Below are positions 1 to 5,831 of a DNA stretch of 7,508 bases, piece by piece. The DNA is from Pseudomonadota bacterium (lineage in GTDB: Bacteria; Pseudomonadota; Gammaproteobacteria; Steroidobacterales; Steroidobacteraceae). How positions within the stretch are numbered: the first letter of the stretch is position 1; the number at the start of each line of letters is the position of its first letter. Where the stretch lies: positions 1 through 7,508 of the forward strand of contig QGUX01000177.1 of NCBI GenBank assembly GCA_003242275.1. The letters run 5' to 3'. The notes under the pieces are model-generated. The model searched no databases. It was given only the letters and a program-made list of their open reading frames with translations, and had not been told where the DNA came from. A program made the translations under genes and the position numbers.

Positions 1-605
1 GTCGGGTCCTGGGTGGCCCCGCCTCCCCCCCGCTCCTCCAGACCCCCATCGCTGGCCACGAGGAGCACGCGCTGGCCGCGGCGGACGAGGATGTCGGCCG
101 CCAGCAGCTCCGCGGTCAGGGCGGTACCCGCCGGGACCGGGCGCTTGAGGTGACGGCCGGCCAGTTCCTCGACGCTGCCTATATATGAGGAGGCCAGGCC
201 CGGCACGCGCTGCGTGCGGATCTCGACGTCGCCGGGGCCGATGGCGGCATTGCGCGGCATGGCATTGCGCAGCACCAGCACCGGCAGTTCGCTTTCCACG
301 CGCACGGGCACGTACACCGTCCAGCGGGGTGAGACGCAGCTCACACCCACGGACACGCGGGCGGCGAATCCGGCGGCCTGGGGCAGGTGCGCGGTGAGTT
401 CCTGTTCGCAGCGGGCCAGGCGCAGGCGCGGGTCCAGTGCCTCGGCGCTGGCATGCACGCGGCCCCTGCCCTCCGGCACCTGTGCGACGAGGAACTGCTC
501 GGCGGTGAGCCGCACGGCATCCAGCGGCTGCGGGGCCTGGGCCAGTGCGGCCGCGGGCGCGAGCAGCGTCAGGATCCAGTCGATGCGCAGCTTGCGGTGG
601 TTCAT
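1..605 (-). CDS. flgA: Flagellar basal body P-ring formation chaperone FlgA (3' end cut off by window)
   Basis: FlgA is a periplasmic chaperone that helps FlgI polymerise into the P ring around the rod. The minus-strand frame opening at ATG 605-603 runs without a stop to base 3 (201 codons), so the C-terminus lies outside the window; family members are usually about 220-250 residues. Residues 1-24 look like a Sec signal peptide (n-region HRKLR, hydrophobic core around WILTLLAPAAALA, cleavage near AQA). Two cysteines, C66 in LARCEQEL and C90 in VGVSCVSPRW, sit where FlgA proteins carry their usual pair. A SAF-like segment follows at about residues 110-175 (RNAMPRNAAIGPGDVEI, then RPVPAGTALTAELL), and then VRRGQRVLLVASDGGLE. 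The start is favoured because the frame has a stop at 617-615 and no ATG/GTG/TTG start within the signal peptide; TTG at 614 is the only close alternative. It is transcribed divergently from flgB. The last dozen visible residues (EERGGGGATQDP) deviate from the expected LEVRM-like motif. Confidence 0.93.
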   Translation of the reverse strand, partial: MNHRKLRIDWILTLLAPAAALAQAPQPLDAVRLTAEQFLVAQVPEGRGRVHASAEALDPRLRLARCEQELTAHLPQAAGFAARVSVGVSCVSPRWTVYVPVRVESELPVLVLRNAMPRNAAIGPGDVEIRTQRVPGLASSYIGSVEELAGRHLKRPVPAGTALTAELLAADILVRRGQRVLLVASDGGLEERGGGGATQDP

Positions 606-617
606 GCCATTCAATCA

Positions 618-633
618 AGCAAGCACCGTGCCA
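618..633 (-). promoter_or_regulatory. Sigma-54 (RpoN) -24/-12 promoter for flgA
   Basis: Read on the minus strand, 633 to 618 is TGGCACG-GTGC-TTGCT, an exact match to the RpoN consensus TGGCACG-N4-TTGCW, with GG and GC elements at canonical spacing. Counting from the -12 C at 619, transcription should begin near 607, only about 2 bases before the flgA ATG at 605. The match and its divergent twin upstream of flgB are seen directly; use of the site is inferred from known sigma-54 control of middle flagellar genes in Pseudomonas, Vibrio and Xanthomonas. Confidence 0.8.
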
Positions 634-661
634 CGCGCGTCCCACGTTCCTGGCGTCTGAT

Positions 662-721
662 GCCGGCCGGCCGATGGAAGAAGTGACGGGGCGTGCACCG
701 GGTGAACCCCGGCCGTGCCGG
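662..721. repeat. Short GC-rich palindromes in the flgA-flgB control region
   Basis: GCCGGCCGGC at 662-671 is a perfect 10-base palindrome, and CCGGC-CGT-GCCGG at 709-721 is an inverted repeat with a 3-base loop. Neither is followed by a T-run on either strand, so they do not look like terminators. They could be activator contacts or simply chance in GC-rich DNA; no function is assigned. Confidence 0.25.
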
Positions 722-743
722 CGGCATTCCCTTGCCGCGCGCC

Positions 744-759
744 CGTGATGCACATCACG
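744..759. promoter_or_regulatory. Candidate CRP/Clp/Vfr-family operator
   Basis: CGTGATGCACATCACG contains GTGA-N6-TCAC, the inner core of the CRP-family consensus TGTGA-N6-TCACA; the outer T/A pair is replaced by C/G. It is centred at about 751.5, roughly 88 bases upstream of the predicted flgB start of transcription and about 144 upstream of that of flgA. CRP homologues (Clp in Xanthomonas, Vfr in Pseudomonas) are known regulators of flagellar genes. The inverted repeat is seen; the identity of the binding protein is inferred. Confidence 0.45.
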
Positions 760-813
760 CCCCCGGTGCGCGAATCCCGCGCTCCACTGCGCAGGACGCG
801 CATTTCCGCCATG

Positions 814-829
814 TGGCACGCGAGTTGCT
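814..829 (+). promoter_or_regulatory. Sigma-54 (RpoN) -24/-12 promoter for the flgB operon
   Basis: TGGCACG-CGAG-TTGCT is an exact match to the RpoN consensus with canonical spacing (GG at 815-816, GC at 827-828). The predicted transcription start is about 840, giving a leader of some 26 bases before the flgB GTG that includes its ribosome binding site. Sigma-54 promoters need an enhancer-binding activator (FleQ, FlrC or FleR type), so such sites are expected nearby, but none could be recognised with confidence. No other promoter or terminator is evident in the operon downstream, so this one probably drives flgB to flgJ and beyond. Confidence 0.87.
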
Positions 830-854
830 CTGTACCCGGCAGGACGGATTCTTG

Positions 855-860
855 ACGGAG
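855..860 (+). promoter_or_regulatory. Ribosome binding site of flgB
   Basis: ACGGAG lies 5 bases before GTG 866 and supports that non-ATG start. No ATG occurs in this frame between the predicted transcription start and 866. Confidence 0.65.
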
Positions 861-865
861 CACTC

Positions 866-1273
866 GTGGCCCTGAATCTCGATGCATACCTCGGCGTGCA
901 CGCCCAGGCACTCAAGCTGCGCGAACAGCGCACGGAGATGCTCGCGCGCAATCTCGCCAATGCGGATACCCCGGGCTACAAGGCCCAGGACCTGGATTTC
1001 CGCGCCGCGCTGGCGGCCAGCACGGGCGCGGCCGGCACGCTGAAGGCCACGCAGCCGGGCCACATCGGCGCCGCCGAGGAGGCCCTTGCGCCGTCGTCCA
1101 CCTCCGCGTTCGTGAAGTACCGCACGCCGCTGGCGCCGTCCCTGGACGGCAACACCGTGGACGTGCAGCTCGAGCAGGCGGCCTTCGCCGACAACGCCGT
1201 GCGCTACCAGGCCACGCTGCAGTTCCTGTCCTCGAAGTTCCGCGCGCTGATGACGGCCATCACCGGCCAGTAA
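866..1273 (+). CDS. flgB: Flagellar proximal rod protein FlgB
   Basis: FlgB is a rod subunit at the base of the axial structure, next to the MS ring and export gate, and is exported by the flagellar type III system. The 135-residue product has the family length. The N-terminal rod-family signature is ARNLANADTPGYKAQDLDF at about residues 27-45. The C-terminal half carries the FlgB-specific PSLDGNTVDV (91-100) and FADNAVRYQATLQFLSSKF (107-125), ending in ALMTAITGQ. There is no Sec signal peptide, as expected for a type III substrate. Translation begins at GTG, placed by the ribosome binding site and by the usual M-x-x-x-LD-x-x-LGVH start of the family. It is the first gene of the operon, directly behind the sigma-54 promoter, and its stop codon overlaps the ribosome binding site of flgC. 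Confidence 0.97.
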   Translation: MALNLDAYLGVHAQALKLREQRTEMLARNLANADTPGYKAQDLDFRAALAASTGAAGTLKATQPGHIGAAEEALAPSSTSAFVKYRTPLAPSLDGNTVDVQLEQAAFADNAVRYQATLQFLSSKFRALMTAITGQ

Positions 1274-1277
1274 GGAG
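1271..1277 (+). promoter_or_regulatory. Stop codon fused to Shine-Dalgarno (flgB/flgC junction)
   Basis: TAAGGAG combines the flgB stop with a strong AAGGAG 6 bases before the flgC ATG. The same seven bases and the same spacing recur at the flgD/flgE junction. Confidence 0.8.
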
Positions 1278-1283
1278 TGACCC

Positions 1284-1697
1284 ATGTCATCGTTCAAGAT
1301 CTTCGACATCGCGGGTTCGGGCATGGCGGCGCAGTCGGTGCGCCTGAATACCGTGGCCAGCAATCTCGCCAATGCCGACAGTGTCAGCGGCAGTCCCGAG
1401 ACCGCCTACCGGGCGCGCCATCCGGTGTTCGAGGCCGTGCGCGAGGGCGTGCGCGGCGCGGAGCAGGGCGCGGCGGTGCGCGTGCGCGGCATCGTCGAGG
1501 ACATGCGTGCCCCGGAGATGCGCCATGAGCCGGGCAATCCGCTCGCCAATGAGCAGGGCTACGTCTTCGCGCCCAACGTCAACGTGGTCGAGGAGATGGT
1601 CAACATGATCAGCGCGGCACGCGCCTACCAGAACAACGTCGAAGTGATGAACACGTCGAAGGAGCTGCTGCTCGCGACGCTGAGGCTGGGGCAGTAA
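1284..1697 (+). CDS. flgC: Flagellar proximal rod protein FlgC
   Basis: FlgC is a proximal rod subunit that assembles with FlgB and FlgF and is secreted by the flagellar type III apparatus. The 137-residue product opens with SSFKIFDIAGSGMAAQSVRL, followed by the rod signature VASNLANADS (24-33). The C-terminal half has HEPGNPLANEQGYVF (81-95) and the near-invariant NVNVVEEMVNMISAARAYQ (98-116), then NVEVMNTSKELLLATLRLGQ, forming the paired terminal helices of the family. ATG 1284 is set by the strong Shine-Dalgarno sequence. The next gene follows after 3 bases, so the two are probably translationally coupled. Confidence 0.97.
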   Translation: MSSFKIFDIAGSGMAAQSVRLNTVASNLANADSVSGSPETAYRARHPVFEAVREGVRGAEQGAAVRVRGIVEDMRAPEMRHEPGNPLANEQGYVFAPNVNVVEEMVNMISAARAYQNNVEVMNTSKELLLATLRLGQ

Positions 1698-1700
1698 GAC

Positions 1701-2357
1701 ATGGGCATCGACGCCATCAGCAGCAGCACCAGCGCCGCCGCCTCGCAGGCCAGGGCCAGGGACCAGCTCGGCCAGGACCAGTTCCTCACCCTGATGCTGG
1801 CGCAGCTGCGCCACCAGGATCCCACCAGCCCGCTCGATCCGGCCGAGTTCCTCGGCCAGCTCGCGCAGTTCAGCACGGTCACCGGCATCCAGGGCATGCA
1901 GGGCTCGATCGCCGCGCTGTCGGAGGCGCTGCGGTCCTCGCAGGTGCTCAACGGCACCCATCTCGTCGGCCGTGACGTGCTGGTGGACGGCGATACCGGC
2001 TACATCGCGGAGGAAGGCGGCTCGATCATCGGCATGGTCGACATTCCCCAGGGCACGCGCAGCGTGAACCTCGTGATCACCGATGCCTCCGGCCAGCAGG
2101 TGCGCCGCATCGCGCTGGCACCGGCCCCGGGCGAGATCGTCTTCGAATGGGACGGCACGCTGGAGGACGGCGAGCGCGCCCCGGCCGGCGACTACACCAT
2201 CGAGGTGGTGGCCGATGTGGCCGGCACCAACGAACAGCTTCCGACGCAGCTGCTCGCCCACGTGGGCAGCGTCAGCATCGACCCGAAGTCCAGCACCCTG
2301 ACCTTGAACACAGACCTCGGACCCGTCGCGCTCGGCGATGTCCGCCAGGTGATGTAA
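1701..2357 (+). CDS. flgD: Flagellar hook assembly (capping) protein FlgD
   Basis: FlgD forms the transient scaffold at the tip of the growing hook that lets FlgE subunits polymerise, and is discarded when HAP1 (FlgK) arrives. The 218-residue product is of normal length. Residues 1-80 hold the conserved export and cap region, with LGQDQFLTLMLAQLRHQDP (23-41) and FLGQLAQFSTVTGIQGM (50-66). The middle carries the FlgD Ig-like fold, including VNLVITDASGQQVR and FEWDGTLEDGERAPAGDYTI (148-167). The C-terminal strands (LLAHVGSVSIDP... LGDVRQVM) close the Tudor-like barrel seen in this family. Only a weak purine-rich stretch (GGGGCAG) precedes the ATG, so coupling to flgC termination 3 bases upstream is likely. 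Confidence 0.97.
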   Translation: MGIDAISSSTSAAASQARARDQLGQDQFLTLMLAQLRHQDPTSPLDPAEFLGQLAQFSTVTGIQGMQGSIAALSEALRSSQVLNGTHLVGRDVLVDGDTGYIAEEGGSIIGMVDIPQGTRSVNLVITDASGQQVRRIALAPAPGEIVFEWDGTLEDGERAPAGDYTIEVVADVAGTNEQLPTQLLAHVGSVSIDPKSSTLTLNTDLGPVALGDVRQVM

Positions 2358-2361
2358 GGAG
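2355..2361 (+). promoter_or_regulatory. Stop codon fused to Shine-Dalgarno (flgD/flgE junction)
   Basis: TAAGGAG ends flgD and supplies AAGGAG 6 bases before the flgE ATG. This strong site fits the need for many copies of hook subunit relative to FlgD. Confidence 0.8.
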
Positions 2362-2367
2362 AACGAC

Positions 2368-3582
2368 ATGCCTTTCCGCCTCGCATTGAGCGGCCTGAAC
2401 GCCGCAGCCGCGGACCTGAACGTCACGGCCAACAACATCGCCAACAGCTCCACCACCGGCTTCAAGGAGTCGCGCGCCGAGTTCGCCGAGCTGTTCGCCG
2501 TCTCGCCGCAGGGCGTGGCCAAGCTCGCTACCGGCAACGGCGTGCGCGTGGCCGACATCGCGCAGCAGTTCTCGCAGGGCAACATCGACTTCACGGACAA
2601 CAACCTGGACCTGGCCATCAGCGGCACCGGGTTCTTCACCGTCAGCGACAACGGCTCCTATGCCTACACGCGCGCGGGTGCGTTCCGCACCGACTCCGCC
2701 GGCTACGTGGTCAATGCCCAGGGCCAGCGACTGCAGGTGTTCCCGCCGGTCGACGGCGGCGGCTTCAACACCGGCGCGCTGACCGACCTGCGGTTGGTCA
2801 CCTCCGAGAGCGCTCCCTCGGCCACCACCAGCGTGGAGCTGCTGGCCAACCTGCCGGCCGATGCCGAGCCGCCGGCCAACGGCACCTTCGACCCCGCGGA
2901 TCCCACCAGCTTCAACCGCGCCACCTCGATGACGGTGTACGACTCGCTGGGCGCGGCGCACACCGCCACCGTGTACTTCGTCAACACCGCGCCGAACGCG
3001 TGGGAAATGCGCTTCTACGTCGACGGCAACTACGTCGGCGGCCCGGAACCGCTGCAGTTCAACAGCCTGGGATCGCTGGAGACGCCCAATGACGGCCTGA
3101 TCCCCATGCCCGCGTACCAGCCGCTCACCGGCGCCGCGGACATGAACATCACCTTCGACATCTCGGGCACCACGCAGTACGGCAGCACCTTCAGCGTCAG
3201 CAACATCACCCAGGACGGCTACACCACCGGCCGCCTGATCGGCATCGACATCGACAAGACCGGCGTGGTGCAGGCGCGCTTCACCAACGGCCGCTCGCTG
3301 ACGCTGGGCCAGGTGGCGCTGGCGAACTTCGCCAACCCCAACGGCCTGCAGCAGCTCGCCGACACCACCTGGGCCGAGACCTTCGCCTCGGGCCAGGCGC
3401 TGCGCGGCCAGGCCGGCACCTCGGGCTTCGGCCTGATCCAGTCGGGCGCGCTGGAGGCCTCGAACGTCGACATCACCGCGCAGCTGGTGAACATGATCAC
3501 CGCACAGCGCAACTTCCAGGCGAACGCGAAGATGATCTCCACCGCCGACGCCATCACGCAGACCATCATCAACATCAGGTAA
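2368..3582 (+). CDS. flgE: Flagellar hook protein FlgE
   Basis: FlgE polymerises into the curved hook, the universal joint between rod and filament, and is a type III export substrate. The 404-residue product is the length of the classic enteric FlgE. The N-terminus PFRLALSGLNAAAADLNVTA and NIANSSTTGFKESRAEF (24-40) form the D0 rod-type helix and signature. GNIDFTDNNLDLAISGTGFF (71-90) and YTRAGAFRTDSAGYVV (100-115) belong to D1. The central part has the hook D2 motif SMTVYDSLGAAHTATVYF (187-204). The C-terminus LEASNVDITAQLVNMITAQ and RNFQANAKMISTADAITQTI restores the D0 coiled helix. A short acidic proline-rich stretch, LPADAEPPANGTFDPADP (162-179), is the most variable-looking part. No cysteine or lysine cluster suggests crosslinking. 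It lies between the hook cap and flgF, 4 bases from the latter. Confidence 0.97.
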   Translation: MPFRLALSGLNAAAADLNVTANNIANSSTTGFKESRAEFAELFAVSPQGVAKLATGNGVRVADIAQQFSQGNIDFTDNNLDLAISGTGFFTVSDNGSYAYTRAGAFRTDSAGYVVNAQGQRLQVFPPVDGGGFNTGALTDLRLVTSESAPSATTSVELLANLPADAEPPANGTFDPADPTSFNRATSMTVYDSLGAAHTATVYFVNTAPNAWEMRFYVDGNYVGGPEPLQFNSLGSLETPNDGLIPMPAYQPLTGAADMNITFDISGTTQYGSTFSVSNITQDGYTTGRLIGIDIDKTGVVQARFTNGRSLTLGQVALANFANPNGLQQLADTTWAETFASGQALRGQAGTSGFGLIQSGALEASNVDITAQLVNMITAQRNFQANAKMISTADAITQTIINIR

Positions 3583-3586
3583 CGCC

Positions 3587-4327
3587 ATGGACCGCCTGCT
3601 GTATGTCGCGATGAGCGGCGCGCGCGAGACGCTGCGTGCGCAGGCCGCCAACAACCACAACCTGGCCAATGCCGCCACCACCGGCTTCCGGGCGGACCTG
3701 GCGGCCTTCCAGGCGCGGCATGTGGCGGGCGACGGCTACGCCTCGCGCGTGTACGCCACCACCTCGACCACGGGCTTCGACGCCACTTCGGGAACGCTGG
3801 TGCCCACCGGGCGCGACCTCGACGTGGCCGTGCAGGGCCGGGGCTACATCGCGGTGCAGGCGCTGGACGGACGCGAGGCCTACACGCGCGCCGGCGACCT
3901 GCGCATCGATTCCAATGGCATCCTGAGGACCGGCACCGGGCTGCCGGTGCTGGGCGACGGCGGGCCGGTGGCCGTGCCGCCGCATGCCTCCGTGGCCATC
4001 GGTGCCGACGGCACCGTGTCCATCGTGCCGCTGGGGCAGGGGCCGGAGACGCGCGCCGAGGTGGCGCGCATCAAGCTCGTGAACCCGAAGGACGCCGACC
4101 TCACCAAGGGCGGCGACGGCCTGCTGCGCATGAAGGATGGCTCCGATGCCGTGGCCGACGCCTCGGTGACGCTGGTGTCCGGGGTGCTGGAGACCAGCAA
4201 CGTCAACGTCGCTGACGCCCTGGTCAACATGATCGAACTCTCCCGCCGCTTCGACCTGCAGGTGCGGGCCATGAAGACGGCGGAGGACAACGGTGCCGCC
4301 TCCGCGCGCCTGCTGTCCGTCCGCTGA
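3587..4327 (+). CDS. flgF: Flagellar proximal rod protein FlgF
   Basis: FlgF is the proximal rod subunit between FlgC and the distal rod FlgG, exported by the type III system. The 246-residue protein starts MDRLLYVAMSGARETLRAQA and has the signature NHNLANAATTGFRADLAAFQ (23-42). The D1 region shows LVPTGRDLDVAVQGRGYIAVQ and AYTRAGDLRIDSNGIL, and the C-terminal helix reads LETSNVNVADALVNMIELSRR. The shorter linker after the NLAN signature (about residues 43-75) separates it from FlgG. The usual D1 tyrosine/phenylalanine pattern is intact. The ATG has little Shine-Dalgarno complement (only CAGG) and sits 4 bases after the flgE stop, so coupled or reduced translation is likely, which fits the few FlgF copies needed per basal body. 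Confidence 0.96.
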   Translation: MDRLLYVAMSGARETLRAQAANNHNLANAATTGFRADLAAFQARHVAGDGYASRVYATTSTTGFDATSGTLVPTGRDLDVAVQGRGYIAVQALDGREAYTRAGDLRIDSNGILRTGTGLPVLGDGGPVAVPPHASVAIGADGTVSIVPLGQGPETRAEVARIKLVNPKDADLTKGGDGLLRMKDGSDAVADASVTLVSGVLETSNVNVADALVNMIELSRRFDLQVRAMKTAEDNGAASARLLSVR

Positions 4328-4346
4328 CGCCGCCAACCAGATTCAT

Positions 4347-4352
4347 AGAGGA
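4347..4352 (+). promoter_or_regulatory. Ribosome binding site of flgG
   Basis: AGAGGA lies 8 bases before the flgG ATG inside the 33-base flgF-flgG gap, the longest gap in the operon. No promoter or hairpin is visible in that gap. Confidence 0.65.
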
Positions 4353-4360
4353 CCAGCAAC

Positions 4361-5146
4361 ATGCATTCCGCACTGTGGGCCGCCAAGACCGGACTGGATG
4401 CGCAGCAGACGCGCATGACCGTCATCTCGCACAACCTGGCCAACGTCAACACCACCGGCTTCAAGAAGGACCGGGCCGTGTTCGAGGACCTGCTGTACCA
4501 GAACGTCAGGCAGGTGGGCTCGGCCACCTCGCAGGACACCGTGGCGCCGACGGGCCTGAACCTCGGCACCGGCGTGCGCGTGGTGGCCACCGAGAAGAAC
4601 CACACCCAGGGCGGCCTCAACAACACCGGCAATGCGCTGGACGTGGCCATCAACGGCCGCGGCTTCTTCCAGGTGCTGCTGCCGGACGGCAGCTTCGCCT
4701 ACACCCGCGACGGCTCGTTCAAGACCAGCGCCGAGGGTGAGCTGGTGACCGCCAGCGGCTACCGCGTGCAGCCGGGCATCTCCATCCCGCAGGGCGCGCA
4801 GAGCATCACCATCGGCGCCGACGGCACGGTCAGCGTGCAGATCGCCGGCCAGAGCGCGCCCACGCAGGTGGGTACGCTGCAGCTCACCGACTTCGTCAAC
4901 CCCGCGGGCCTGCAGCCGCGCGGGGAGAACCTGTTCGTGGAGTCGGCCGCCAGCGGTCCCGCCCAGACCAGCACGCCGGGCCTGAACGGCCTGGGCCTGC
5001 TGCAGCAGGGCTTCCTGGAAGGCTCCAACGTCAACGTGGTCGAGGAGCTGGTGGCGATGATCGAGACCCAGCGGGCCTACGAGATGAACTCCAAGGCCAT
5101 CGCCACCACCGACCAGATGCTGCAATACGTGAGCAACAACCTGTGA
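4361..5146 (+). CDS. flgG: Flagellar distal rod protein FlgG
   Basis: FlgG builds the stiff distal rod that passes through the P and L rings. The 261-residue length is typical. It begins [19 protein letters not shown], with [25 protein letters not shown] at 23-47. The FlgG-specific stretch [18 protein letters not shown] (52-69), absent from FlgE and held responsible for rod rigidity, is present. D1 motifs [18 protein letters not shown] (88-105) and [18 protein letters not shown] (112-129) follow, then IGADGTVSV. The C-terminal helix is [19 protein letters not shown] and [20 protein letters not shown]. Conservation is the highest of the rod genes here. The final TGA overlaps the GTG start of flgH, so the two are probably translated by coupled ribosomes. 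Confidence 0.98.
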   Translation: MHSALWAAKTGLDAQQTRMTVISHNLANVNTTGFKKDRAVFEDLLYQNVRQVGSATSQDTVAPTGLNLGTGVRVVATEKNHTQGGLNNTGNALDVAINGRGFFQVLLPDGSFAYTRDGSFKTSAEGELVTASGYRVQPGISIPQGAQSITIGADGTVSVQIAGQSAPTQVGTLQLTDFVNPAGLQPRGENLFVESAASGPAQTSTPGLNGLGLLQQGFLEGSNVNVVEELVAMIETQRAYEMNSKAIATTDQMLQYVSNNL

Positions 5147-5820
5147 ACGAGAAGCGCTTCCTGATCCTGGCGGCGGGCATCGCCGCGACCTGGCTGCTGG
5201 TGGGCTGCGCCGGCTCGCCGTACCACGAGGACTACTCCGCCGCGTGGCCGGAGGAGCTGCCCTACGAGCGGCCGGCCAACGGTGCCATCTTCCAGGCCGG
5301 CTACGACGTGCCGCTGTTCGAGAACACCGTGGCGCACCGCGTCGGCGACACGGTGACCATCATCCTGTCCGAGCAGACCGCGGCGCAGAAGAGCTCGAGC
5401 ACCTCGACCTCCAAGGACACCTCGGTGGACATCCCCGTGCCGCTGCTCGGCGGCTCGCCGCTGACCATCGGCGGCAAGGAGATCTCCGCCAGCATGGAGA
5501 ACAGCCGAACCTTCGAGGGCTCGGGCGACAGCAGCCTGTCCAACCGCCTGCAGGGCCACATCACCGTCACCGTGGCCCGCCGCCTGCCCAACGGCAACCT
5601 GCTGGTGCGCGGGCAGAAGTGGATCGAGATCAACCAGGGGCGCGAGTACGTGCGCATCCAGGGCGTTATCCGTCCCATCGACATCCAGCCCGACAACACC
5701 ATCGCCTCGTACAAGGTGGCCGACGCCACCATCGCCTACGGCGCGCGCGGCGTGCTGGCCGATGCCAACCGGCCGGGCCTGCTGTCGCGCTTCTTCAATT
5801 CCGCCTGGAATCCGCTGTGA
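5143..5820 (+). CDS. flgH: Flagellar L-ring lipoprotein FlgH
   Basis: FlgH forms the outer membrane L ring, the bushing through which the distal rod turns. The 225-residue product has a lipoprotein signal peptide: MNEKR, a hydrophobic core to residue 18, and lipobox L19-V20-G21-C22, with C22 the lipidated residue and Ala at +2, consistent with outer membrane sorting. Family motifs include [20 protein letters not shown] (46-65), [20 protein letters not shown] (66-85), a Ser/Thr-rich loop, [20 protein letters not shown] (124-143), [20 protein letters not shown] (148-167) and the ending [18 protein letters not shown]22 is the only cysteine. The start is GTG within GTGA, overlapping the flgG stop by 4 bases, with no clear Shine-Dalgarno; it is the only start that gives the complete signal peptide. 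Confidence 0.97.
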   Translation: MNEKRFLILAAGIAATWLLVGCAGSPYHEDYSAAWPEELPYERPANGAIFQAGYDVPLFENTVAHRVGDTVTIILSEQTAAQKSSSTSTSKDTSVDIPVPLLGGSPLTIGGKEISASMENSRTFEGSGDSSLSNRLQGHITVTVARRLPNGNLLVRGQKWIEINQGREYVRIQGVIRPIDIQPDNTIASYKVADATIAYGARGVLADANRPGLLSRFFNSAWNPL

Positions 5821-5823
5821 GGA
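5819..5823 (+). promoter_or_regulatory. Ribosome binding site of flgI
   Basis: GAGGA begins inside the flgH TGA stop and lies 8 bases before the flgI ATG at 5832. It fixes the start even though the reading frame stays open far upstream. Confidence 0.65.
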
Positions 5824-5831
5824 ACCATCCC

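Noticed and set aside
214..660. Plus-strand open frame of 148 codons over flgA
   Set aside because: It is antisense to flgA and runs through the flgA promoter. The flgA frame carries a signal peptide and conserved motifs, whereas this one does not.
615..911. Minus-strand 98-codon frame across the flgA-flgB control region
   Set aside because: It covers both sigma-54 promoters, ends just before flgA and has Arg/Gly-rich composition without motifs. It is best explained as chance open sequence.
1287..2651. Long minus-strand open frame (454 codons) opposite flgC, flgD and flgE
   Set aside because: It is antisense to well-recognised conserved genes. It is rich in Arg, His, Ala, Gly and Val as expected from complementary GC-biased codons, and has no recognisable motif or ribosome binding site.
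2272..3681. Long minus-strand open frame (469 codons) opposite flgE
   Set aside because: It is the complementary shadow of flgE in GC-rich DNA, with low-complexity composition and no family resemblance.
866..5146. Repeated NLAN-type motifs in flgB, flgC, flgE, flgF and flgG, as possible tandem duplications
   Set aside because: These are the ancient shared N-terminal signature of the rod/hook protein family and not a recent local repeat; the genes differ over most of their lengths.
5244..5831. Upstream extension of the flgI frame, giving a 562-residue protein
   Set aside because: The extra part overlaps flgH in another frame and is Arg/Pro/His-rich nonsense. The ATG at 5832 has a ribosome binding site and begins a proper signal peptide.
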